This document shows, piece after piece, positions 13,801 through 24,900 of a stretch of 64,000 nt of DNA. Numbering within the stretch: position 1 is the first letter of the stretch; each line of letters opens with the position of its first letter. The notes beneath the pieces are model-generated. The model was not told the origin of the DNA, searched no databases, and saw only the letters and a list, made by a program, of their open reading frames with translations. The position numbers and the translations under genes were made by a program. Origin of the DNA: Sclerodactyla briareus (taxonomy: Eukaryota; Echinodermata; Holothuroidea; Dendrochirotida; Sclerodactylidae). Location: positions 1 through 64,000 of the forward strand of contig JAODTK010005590.1 of the NCBI GenBank assembly GCA_026419785.1, written 5' to 3'.

Positions 13801-13980
13801 GCCTTTTCAGTATAAACTGTATAGAAGAGTCGTTTAACAAGCTGGTATATTCGAGGTGGTTGAATGAGTGAGTAAGAAAATTGGGCCCTCATATAACTAT
13901 TACGTAGTTGCGGAAACTCTTATGTTTGTTATTGAACTCACTCACTTCACTCATGGCTTACTGACAGGGAGCACACCCTC
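10810..13980. other. no recognisable gene; one exact inverted repeat
   Basis: No domain is visible. An exact 14-bp inverted repeat (CTAATTTGCCTAAT) sits at 11189-11202 and 11218-11231. Minus-strand ORFs at 13171-13419 and 13416-13706 abut but show no known family. The rest is AT-rich single-copy-looking sequence. Confidence 0.5.
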
Positions 13981-13989
13981 GAACTTTTG

Positions 13990-14075
13990 TTCCCTTGCCG
14001 GGGTCCACTCGATGTGCGCCAGGGGTTTGATGTTCCCAGTGTTCGTGTTCCCAGGGTCCGATGTTCCATTTTGTT
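13990..14075 (+). repeat. GATGTTCCCAGGGTCC minisatellite (forward block)
   Basis: Degenerate copies of a roughly 16-bp unit (TTTGATGTTCCCAGTG, GTTCCCAGGGTCCGATG) occur here. The same unit runs in the opposite direction just to the right and again near 47.9 kb. Confidence 0.7.
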
Positions 14076-14089
14076 TTTTTTGAATGTCC

Positions 14090-14285
14090 AGACCCTGGGA
14101 ACATCGACCTCGTAAATTTATGGATCATTCAAATATAACAAAAAAAAAAAAAAAAAAAAAGGGGGACCTCGACCCGGGAACATCGGACCCTGTGTAACAT
14201 CGAAAACCTGGGGTGTCGCCTCGGAACCTGGGACATTGACTAGGGCCATCGGACCCTGAGACCTCAAAAACCTGGAACATTGACA
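14090..14285 (-). repeat. GATGTTCCCAGGGTCC minisatellite (inverted block)
   Basis: GACCCTGGGAACATCG, GACCCGGGAACATCGG, ACCTGGGGTGTCGCC, ACCTGGGACATTGAC and ACCTGGAACATTGAC follow one another with a spacing of about 16-35 bases. An A20 tract at 14141-14160 interrupts the series. Together with the forward block this forms an imperfect inverted repeat. Confidence 0.75.
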
Positions 14286-14359
14286 TAGCCCCCCGCTATG
14301 TACGCAGGCTAGTCCACATGAAAATCCGTGGCAACACCATTTTCCATACTTAGTGACCA

Positions 14360-15180
14360 TACTGGTAACGCCCCTAGGTGGGGCATGCCTGAACCCCGAC
14401 CGAGCGGTGGCGCGGTTGTCGGTGCGGTTGGAGTCCGCCCAACTCAGGGATTGGGGTACCCGGACGAACGCCCGAATAACTAGAAAACCTACAGGTGTTG
14501 GGTACGGCCGGCGTCACTGAGCCGGGAAGCGTGGTCCCTAAATAACTACGGGGGTGGCGGCAAACAAAGAGCCTGAAAGACCAAGACACAGAAATTAAAT
14601 GTGAACGTCCTGGTCCCAAAAACGGGTATTATTTTACAATCACAAATAGAATAACAAAGATATATTAGCGGGCAACAAAACAAAACAAACAAAATGGCTA
14701 CCAACCTGGGGAGGACTGCCACGCTCAGGTACGGGAATTGGAGGTCAACCACGGGACGTCTGGAGTGGCGCACCACAGCGCAAGGACACCACACCCGTCA
14801 TAACAGTATAAACCCTAAACCAAATGTAGGAGGCGCCGATATTACCCCTACACCACCAGGCCAAGCAGGGCACTAACCCTGGACCGCCAGGTTGGTGCGC
14901 CGAACCGGTGGCGCGAACCCAGACCACGCAAACCCGTGTAGACATGACCCCCAATCCCGAACTTCCCACAATGCAGAAACCGTATAAACTAGCTTACCGA
15001 GCCAGGCATTCTCCATTAGCCGCCAAACAACGTCCTCCGTCGTGCACAAAAGTTCCACAGAATAATTATACACACGAAAATAAACTAAGAATCTCAAGGC
15101 AAGTGACTACAGAGAATATAACCGGCTCCCAGTAAACTCTAATAAACAAAGACGATGGCTGCTCAAAATGCGAGGCGGAG
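14360..15180. other. GC-rich block, unrecognised
   Basis: This 0.8-kb block is clearly richer in GC and CpG than its flanks and has short ORFs on both strands, several overlapping on the minus strand. I recognise no domain. It starts right after the GATGTTCCC blocks, so it may belong to the same repeat unit. Confidence 0.4.
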
Positions 15181-15815
15181 AGTCGACCCCGAGACCTGGT
15201 GGAGAAAAAGAAAAGAGTCCATAATTCATGGTAATATTAAATCAACGGAAGGGTTGGTCAAGGGGTTGCCAGTGGCATCTTTTGGTTTTCCGCCAGATAG
15301 GAGATAGGAAAATATGCTTGGTGTATCATGGTGTACGGTAAGAAGACTGCAGGGAATTACCATTACGTACTCAGTGCGGATGGATAAGGGGGGGGGGACT
15401 AAGGGAAGACAGATGCCCCCCCCCCCTTCACGATTTGGGGTGGGGATTTGCGCCCACCCAACCAGGAAAATCCGCCCTTGCCCCCTCGGAAGTGGATCAT
15501 AAGTGTAACTCTATTGTAATCATACTTCCATGTATCAAAGCCTTGTCCGACACCTAGGGCACGATGTAAGTAGGCCTACAGTATTGTAAGGCCCCCACCG
15601 CCCGCTGAAAGTGCGTGCGAAAACCCCAGCATCTAATTTTTTTCAACGTAGCCGAATGATTAAGCTACTTATGGTCAGAGGTTATGCCATGACAAACTAC
15701 TGGAGCAACACTACCTGTACTACCTGGCCCACGACTAGAGCCGTTATTGAATGAAACCCGCGCTCATCGTACGCGTATGTACATGTAAAAAAAGGTCACT
15801 ATACTAACACAACAC

Positions 15816-16891
15816 CAGGCGCGGATCCAAGTGGGGTGACAGGCGCGCGCCCATTATAAAAAAATATAGAAGGATTGGGGGAATTTTTTTAAGGATTTTT
15901 TTATTTTGTAAACATTTTGCCGGGCTCTGAAACGTGTTTGAAGCTTGAACATGGCAGCAGCTTAGAACTCCCTGGAAGGGTCATTTCCGGCAATCTGGGG
16001 CTCGTAAACCCCACAATTATTCTAGTACGCTCCGCGCCAACCGTGAGGCCGCTTAGATAGTGCAAATGGTTATTCGGAAACCCCCTTTGTCGAAATATTT
16101 TGCGCTCCTCTAACAAATTCATAGATTGCGCCCTGAATGAACTGTGTCCGTCACCTATGTTCAGATAGCTTCCGTATCGTATACCGCAGACAAGCCGATC
16201 GAGAAGCTAGATCAGCCTTAACTAGATTGATGTTCTAGTTATCGCATCTACGATAAGTATGTCTATAAGGACTATTCCCAATACGGAACCGCGATTCCTG
16301 TATATGTCACTCGCCATGTTTTAATTCTAAAAAAACTGGTGTCTTCAACGCGGGTTTATATACATGTTTACCTCTATAGGAGCATACTCAACCACTTGAT
16401 CGTGCAAACGGTCAACACTCGTTAATCATAGTTGAATGTGTGGTTTATCCGAATTAGTCCCGGGGTTCGGGCCCTGGGATTACATATATGCTTCATTTTT
16501 TTACTCCATCCGGCTCCCTTAGACCTGGGGCAGGCGCGGCTCTCCGGGGGGGAGGCGGGGGGGGGGGGGGGGGGGGTAGGCGGGCTCTTGCCTCCCCAAA
16601 AAATTATAAGCCCCCCAGAAAAAATCAATAATAATATAAATAAGAGAATAATAGTATTGTATAATAGTATTTCGAATATAATGAATAAGACGATTATCCA
16701 ATTGCCTTTCGCCAGCGGGGAAGGCCTTTCGGTGATCTGAGAGGCTATTTTTTTCAAAATTTCATGCGACGCATCGCACCAACCGATGGTGGCGCTCCCC
16801 TTAGGATAGTCACAGCGTAACGAGTCAAAAAAAAAATCGGCGCCCCCTGATCGCTCCCCCCCCCTTCAGTGTTTGGCTAGATCCGCCCTTG
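15816..16891. mobile_element. MITE-like element(s) with CAGGGGCGGATC-type ends
   Basis: CAGGCGCGGATCCAAG at 15816 and CTAGATCCGCCCTTG ending at 16891 are near-complementary terminal sequences of the type seen in non-autonomous hAT-like transposons. A second left end (CAGGCGCGGCTCTCC) at 16531 suggests two nested or adjacent copies, the inner about 360 bp. The inside has long G/C homopolymers and AT-rich filler, with no transposase visible. No clean target duplication was found. Confidence 0.45.
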
Positions 16892-17075
16892 ACGTAACTT
16901 AACAGGCATTGACGAGAAACACAGCGCATGCGTAGGGAGTATTGGGAACTTCCAACAAACTGGGACGGAAGCAGCGGGAAGACTACCCATACCCGGGCGT
17001 AAAAAATATTTCATATGACTATATGGTAAGTGTTCAGATACAAGTTTTCACAGTATAGGCTAAAAAAGTTTTTTT

Positions 17076-17215
17076 ACATTATCGCGGTATAAGCGATCGT
17101 TGTTACATCATCGGTTTTATATTTCTTCTGCATTATCGGTTCAAAAAAGTTTTTACATTATCGGTAAATTTTGTTTTACAGTCGGTTTTGATTTTGTACA
17201 TTATCGGTGTAACAA
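17076..17215 (+). repeat. degenerate ACATTATCGGT tandem repeat
   Basis: ACATTATCGCGG, ACATCATCGGTT, GCATTATCGGTTC, ACATTATCGGTA, ACAGTCGGTT and ACATTATCGGTG recur about every 25-35 bases, separated by T-rich filler. The same word recurs near 54.3 kb. Confidence 0.65.
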
Positions 17216-17576
17216 GCTCGACTGGAGAAGTTGTATTTTTTTCACTTGAGTGGCAATTTCTTTGTTAGAGGGCGTTCCAACACAAAATATCTAAAATGGG
17301 ATATAACACTGTTCGTCGTCTTCTGTGAGTTTCTCCCGTGTGAGTCCCAGAACCATACGGTCACCGTTTGCGAATGCTTACGTCCGAAGGCACAACCGAC
17401 GGTAAGTTTCGCAAGCGGGCCACACGACTCCGCATGCAGTGACCACGAGCGGGTGACCTTGAACATTGCGGCTTTCGATCGGTGTGCGGTTAGGCTTAAT
17501 GCTGAGATCTTTGAATTTTTTGGATAACTCACAACTCACATGTATTCCTGTTGTTTCACTAGGATCTGTCTTCCAG

Positions 17577-17772
17577 GATTGATGGCCTGTGGAGGTTTCT
17601 GGGACGAGAACTCCAAATTTCGAAAAAGACACTAGACAGTATTCAAACAGAATACCCTGACGACGTCACCACTAGATGCTACCAGACCCTACTCTACTGG
17701 AAAGAGAACTATCCTAATCCGCCCAAGGATGTACTGCAAAGGCAAGACAAATGATCAACATCGATCGTGGAG
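17577..17772 (+). CDS. NLR exon: first Death domain
   Basis: After the acceptor TGTCTTCCAG the reading is IDGLWRFLGRELQISKK, then LDSIQTEYPDDVTTRC and YQTLLYWKENYPN, matching helices 2-5 of a Death domain (the W-LG-EL, I-YP and L-W signature positions). The block ends with a reading like MINIDRGG before the donor GTAAAT. One shift of frame between the last helix and that end breaks the exon in the sequence as given; it could be a sequence error. Confidence 0.8.
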
Positions 17773-20700
17773 GTAAATAGTCAGCTTACTATGTATTTAC
17801 TTATTGGAGAGGTATAAGATATTTTAGCGTGTGTATCCTTGCCTTGGTCTATGGCTCTTGTGTGCCATAGATAACGATCGAAACCAAAAATCAAAATGTA
17901 ACCTGCAGTTCTCAGCAACATTTCAGATATCATGAAGAGGCGTTATCTTTTTTACATCGTCAGTACTAGAGCCCTCTTACTGCGGTATATAGATAACAGT
18001 ATATCGTCAACAGGATAAGACATTTAAGAAAATAGTTCGATACACGGGAAAAAGGGCTTTTTACTCTAATTGCAATGCGCCATAAAACGGGAGCGACCGG
18101 GTCTATTTCGTTGTTTCGGTTTTTAACGAGGTGATTCTATGAAAAGTGTATGATTTATGAAAAATTCTTCTTGTGGAATTACCACGTTCATTGTGAAGAT
18201 TGCACTTGTGTGGGTAGCAAAGTGGGGGATGGAGGCGGGATACAACACTAACTTTGAATAGGTACACGAAATAAGATCATACCATTGGTGGTACCTCAAT
18301 GTGATTGTTGGTGTAAATAAAACGCCAGAAGGTAATATGTCAATGGCATACACTCGTATTCGCTGTTTCGGGTCTGTTGAGGGCACAGAGAGATAGCATC
18401 ATGTATCATGTTTGTTCTTCTTGGTGTGTGATCAGACCTGAAATTTGAACCCCGACTAGTCGTATAGTCGTAGCTCTGCCATCTGTGTTCACCACTCAGT
18501 GAATGAATTCACCGCCATACGACTCCAGCTAACTGTGCATTATGTGGAGAATGATGCCGCTGATATCTGACTCTTAACTGACATATTAATTTGAAAACGA
18601 AGACACTCAGAACAGTACAGGCCACATACGGATATTATTTTTGAACAGTGTCTCGACACCATATATCATAAGTTTCCAAATTCATAAGACAGTTATTGTT
18701 ACAAACTTATACAGGAGATGGAAGCAGCTCGGCAAACAGACGAGGTAACAGCGAGGTGTATCCTGTCACAGAACAACAGTTACTAGTAAGTAGGCTGAAC
18801 AGAGGGGCCTCTTGTATGAATTAGTGTTTGAGTCTTTGCGGATACATATAGCTGACAATATAAACATCGATGGCTGTTCTCTAACTTGGTAACGAGCATA
18901 TAATTGTATTGATAATTATAAATTACAGATTGTCGTTTAACACGGGCTTCACTAGTAGTTGACGTACACATTTAAACTTGAACTTCGAAAATAACGGATA
19001 CTTACCGGCAATTTCGTTTTGCACCAGTTGGCTTAATGCAAGCATTTTACCAGTGTAGTATATTGGACAATGCGTACCGTATCGGGTACGTCTGGGAACA
19101 GCCTAATGGCCGGTGTGGCGAATAATAATCCAAAGTTCCAGAAATTAGGTTTCGTTGCTTCCTACGGTTGTATTTTAAATACAAATATTAGCACAACTGA
19201 TTGCAAAACTATAAACATTACTAAGACACACTTCTTCACCTCCCCAGGCTGCTGAACTTCCTGGGATGTGGAGGTATCTGGGGGAAGAATTGCATGTTCC
19301 CAATAGAGTACTGGGTGATATTGAGGACCGTATCCCATCTAGCGCTGATAGTAGATGTCATGAAGTGCTACGCCAATGGAGCAGACGACGAGTGAATCCC
19401 CAATGTCTATTCTAGAGAAAGCGCAACAAACAGTTAACAAGATCTACAAAGGTCAGAATTTCCAGTTTTACTTTACTATCAAATAGCTATACTAATTATA
19501 TAAATTTATTTTCATGTGCATGTGCAGGGTGGAGCTAATGGCTGATGTTTTAACTACTTGCCAAAACCTCAAGTATTTTGTAGATACCTTCAGAGCCCAT
19601 CATGCTATTTTTAACTTCACTAAGAACACACTGTAGAATGTAATTGTACAAGATGAGCAATTCCCCAAAGCGGGTTCACTGGACCCCCCCTCTCGTATCT
19701 CAAGGAGGGGGGACTTAGAGGAAATGTTGAAATAAATATAACGAGCTTTATTCTGCAACGAAATTTAATTTGTAGCCGAATTGCAAAAACGACAGAAATA
19801 CTTCAGACATCGCTCATGTTAAAGACACTTGCTTACGTCATGGCGTGCTGCACTCTAAAGATATTCTAGTCAAATTGAATAGAATACTTATCAGAGGGAC
19901 CACGAATAAAATCTAGTTAAATATATGACTAGATTCGGTTTATTTTTTTTTAAATGATTAGTTTTGAGCCGAAATATTCATATATGAACCGAATCTAGTC
20001 AAATATTTGACTAGATTCTATTCGTGGCCCCTCTGATAAGTATTCTATTTCATTTGACTAGAATATTATTAGAGTGTGTGTGCTGCTACTCTTCGCTACT
20101 ATAACCCAGTTTTGTTGTTCTTCAAATGTGCAAATTCACATGTTGACAATAACCGCTTACTTGTCATGACATGTTTTCGTTTTCAGGACTTGAAGATAAA
20201 CTTTCGCAGGCTCTGAAAGAGACGTACAAGAAGCAGTATGTTGCAATCCAGCCAATCCCTTATATTAAAGAGAGGCTCTACCGTATCGACAGAATCTTCT
20301 TCGTTGAAGGAGCGTTAATATCTTGGTCATGATCCTGGGAACGATTAGCATCTTACCAGGATATCTTCAAAGATACGCGAGTTACATCATTCCGTATCAT
20401 AGAAGGTGATCCAGGATACGGAAAGTCGACATTGACTTTAGAGTTTGCATATGAGTGGAGTGAGGGGGTGAAAAATTCGCCTCTTGGGGACGTCAGTATA
20501 CTAATTTTGCTTCGGTTACGAAGGGTAGGTGGTGGGCATACCATATCACCAGGCAGATCAAAAGGCACTGCTCTCAGAGGGAGGAAAAAAAATCAAAGTA
20601 AGTGATATCCAGGCAGTTATTGAGAGTTGTTCTTCGGTCAGGATAATCATGGATGGATATGACGAGTATCTGACAGAGATTCAGAGGAGCAAGGTGATAT

Positions 20701-21941
20701 CAATCAGATTGTCATGAGAAAGATGTTTAACCATCTGGACGTGTCTCTTACGACAAGATATCTTCCCAAGCAGTACGATCGATCAAGTAAGAGGTATAGA
20801 CATGACAGGTTCGATGACCGTGCACGCGATGAATACATCCCGCGTAAAGCAGTAGTTGGTAGTGCTGACGAAAAATCAGTAAACCGTATCGAGAAAAAAA
20901 ATTAATGATAACCCCATCCTTTCCGACCTCTGTGACGTCCCGATCATTTTTGTCATGTTTGCCCCACATGGCACACGAGAGATGAGACTTCCAGAAATTT
21001 GAATCGGTAACGGATTTTTTCCGTTACATGATAACCTGCTTCCATCACCATTTGCTCAATAAAGCAGGGTATACCAACGGCAGGTTAGGATGAGCCGTTC
21101 GCAACTGAACATGCCACGTTAGACCGCATAGCTTTTGAGGGACTGAGTAAAAAGCAACAGCAAATTTCGTGGAGCGAAGAACACACTCGGCCAGCAACTC
21201 GGTTCCGAGTTCTATGACTATTATGTGCGCCTTGGCATTCTAGTTAAAGAAAACGTAACAGTCAGCAGCAGTGTACCAGATGGAGTAGAGGTTAGGTTCT
21301 ACCATAAACTATTCTGCGAGTGGTACGCTGCTCATCATCTTGCTGAATTTTTATCAAGGAGCAGGCGGATTGAACACCCGCATTCTTAGATACGTAGATC
21401 CATTTGACCACAGTACTTCTATCGATTTGCTTGTGGCCTGAGTCAAAGCTCCAGAAAGGGGCTGATTGACTATCTGCGGAAACGAGGTGGAGGGAGATTC
21501 ACTGTCCTCTGTCTTCTTGAGCAGCCGGTAATCTTGACGAATTTCTCGACACTATCAAAGGCCTATGCAGTACGTCACTGAAGATAGGGAAAGATGACAC
21601 CAAGCTGTTGCAGCGGTCCACTCTACAGCTGATGGAGATAGCAGCCAGTCATGGCGTGAGTACACTGTTATGTTTATACATTGACTGCCTGCATTATTCC
21701 GGTCAGTAAGCAAATCATTCCCACTAAGATTGTATTAGTGAAGCCATATTGGTTTTCGCTGCCTAATAACATGAAAGCGATCATAGACTAATACGTGATA
21801 TATAGTCCGAATTTTTTCCGAGCATATTCCATTACTTGTGAAAAATCTGAAGGCATAATACATCGGTTAGTATGCGGTTTTAAATCAAATAATATTAGGA
21901 ACTGATTCTGACGCGATCCTTAGTCGGGGCTTTTATAATAT

Positions 21942-21978
<37 letters not shown>

Positions 21979-24900
21979 TAATAATAATAATAATAATATA
22001 ATAATAATAATAATAACCACCATCGAATACTATATTTCATAACGACCATATCGCCCGACGGTACATCGGAATAATTGCATTTATAGTGACGATATACCGT
22101 ACTTATCAAGGTGGATTGAGGTTTTCCGTAGTGTCGTTATGCGAAGACGTTTTCCCTCCTTCGTCAGGTGCTACCAGACGACAATGTCCTCTTTATAGGC
22201 TTTGAATGAAAATGTTAAGGGGGTCTTCCAATTTGCTGTCACCCTGTCTAACAAGTCTTAAATGAACAAACTGCAGGGGAATAAAATAAAGATACTAATA
22301 TATTAGCTGGAGAAAAACTGAATGCGCCAGTCCAAACCCGAAGTAGATACGTCTTTCCCGTTATGGAGTCACAGTCCTTTGAAGTCTGTGCATGTTTATT
22401 GCGCAGATCGAGAAGCATCCCATCATGTAATAATAATGATGTCATACTTGCACAACCCTGTAAACAATCTATGGTTTCTAATGAAATCCACACATTATAT
22501 TCACTTCGGAAAGCATTTAGTCTACGGGAGGGAATTGCTGTAGTGTGTTGGTAGGTATTGATGGATACTTCGGTGAGAGAAAGACAACAGAATTTGCTTA
22601 AATGAGACTTTTCAACAAAATGAAACAATGAAATACATGACATAACTTCCCGGGTTGTCCAACCGTGACGTCATGCGTTATTGCGCAATTGGGATTCTCC
22701 CAAACTTCTCTGCATAATGGACCAAACTTTGGAGGCTGATAACTCGACATAAGAACATCGTATTGAAATGGGGTTTGGGCCTAAAGATACAGTTTTTCCA
22801 TTATACACGATGAAGCCTCTGCTGTATGAAGTTGTCTTTAATTCAGTTCATTCAGTTCACTCTCAATAAATTGTACTGTTAGATCAATCGACTGTTGCTA
22901 TTTCAAGATAGGTAATTGCTTTAGCAGAACAATTTTAAGAATTTCGAACAGAGTCAAAATCCTTCGAACCATTACCTCATATAAATTTTCAAATGAATTG
23001 GGCTGTTGGGCAGTTACAGATTGCTAGAATGGTAGCCTTCTTCCGCCATGCACTTCAACGATATGCAGGACATATAGCAGACTTACTGGTATAGCACGAC
23101 AGATAAAAACCAACAAAACTACTCTTGGTAGGCCTGTATTGATTCAATTACTACATCGACAGGATGAGCTTGCAATTGCTTGTAGCCTATCCGGTATGAC
23201 GAAAACATAAACACCGAGTGTCCTATGAATGAATGCACACCGAGTGTGCATTCATTAGTCCTTAAGCAAGAATTGTCCTTATCATATATTTACACCAGCA
23301 GCTAAATTAAATTCTCAATTCATTGGAATGTCCAGTAGGCCAAGCGAAGAGAAACAATAATCGACACGAGAATGAACAATCAAGTGCTAACGTGAACAAC
23401 TGAACAACTGATCGACACAACTTCAATAACTTAGTACTCGGCTACGTTCTTCCCACACTGACGACAACTTGTTTGAATATGACTCTGCTGGGAAGGCTCC
23501 GGGGCTCAACGTTCCAGGTGTGTTGACGAACGGTGAAACCAATATGACAAAAAAAGAGTCTAGATTAAGTAATAACATACGGGCACGCCTCGGTCTTTAA
23601 TTTAATAGAACATCACTTGTTTCGGCTCTGAAGGCGATTGGTGTAGTTGGATGGAAGCAAAACATAATTGTAAGACTCTAAATACTGATAATTTTATCAA
23701 GTGCGGCAACCCTATCATGGTCCAGTCCGCTCTATCACAGCAAGACGTTTTTTGTCCCAGCCAATTTGTAGTATCATGCTAGGTCACAAGTTAGTCATGA
23801 GTTAGTCATGTCATTACCGCAGACAGAATCGCTTCGCAGTCACAGTTAGTCTATCGTATTTTTTTTGGTTATTCTACCCATGGTCTTGCTAAAAGATTAG
23901 TCTAACGTTCAGCTGGTTAGTCATGCTCACACAGAACGGGATTTCCATCCCAAATGTTAGTCATTCTAGCTTGACGAACCTGCTGGACTAACAATTTTCT
24001 TAGTCCATCTTGAATTTGACTAACTTATGTTTTCATTGTGCACCATCAATGAAGGAATGCTAACATTTTAAAGAATAAATAACCTATGACAGATCATTAA
24101 CATGCGATTCGCTGTAGCACCCGGGACTACGAGATTCCGTTATCTAAATTCCCCCCCCCCCCCCACCCTCTTATAACCAAAAATAGCGGGAAAGAACATT
24201 ATCTGGTCACTGTATACCATGTCCTATAATCTGGTGATACTGGACAAAACGTACGATGATCCTTTGGAGAAGTTTAACATTGCTAACTTTAGTTACCGTT
24301 ATCTTAACTTTGCCTTACCGGGTGTTAACAAAACGCAACATTGTTTGGGAAGCTGGTACTAAATTGAATAAGTCTGATAATATTGACTGCTATTATGTTA
24401 GCAATCTTTATTAAACAAATGCCACGGAAAGTTAATAAATTGCATCAATTTGTTCAAATCGGGTCATCAGACTTGACCAAACGCTACTTTGAATGTCATG
24501 GTTTCATCTCTCTGAATTGGAAGCAAATATCTCTCCCACATGCCCTTGCCTTCTCAGCTTACGGTCACTTGCAATACCATATGCTTCGTCTTGCAATCAC
24601 CCGATCTTTATTCTTTCTTCGTGTTGAGATCAATCTCGTAGATGAGTCGGCTTCTGTGCTGGGTTGTGGTAACCTAGCAATGAGCTCAGGGAAGGTCTGA
24701 GCGTGAAACCATTATCGACATTAGAGGAGATTGAGATCAACGGAGAGAACCTCGATATATCGGAGGAGATGATGATCGGATTGCTGTCATACGCGGAGAA
24801 TTGTGCACGACTCAAGAAATTGACTTAAGTTACATAACTTGAGAGGTATGCTATCAATTGATCACCGTGACTTATTATGTCCGTCATCGATATCCTCTTC

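Noticed and set aside
14360-15180. Solo long terminal repeat
   Set aside because: The GC-rich block lacks recognisable terminal dinucleotides, a target duplication or neighbouring element parts, so no assignment is made.
17231-17527. Extra 5' exon of the NLR gene
   Set aside because: The ORF is open but shows no domain, and no donor is convincing at its end.
22248-22643. 131-codon ORF on the minus strand
   Set aside because: It lies in a dispersed repeat, and the copy at 45.83-46.43 kb does not preserve the frame.
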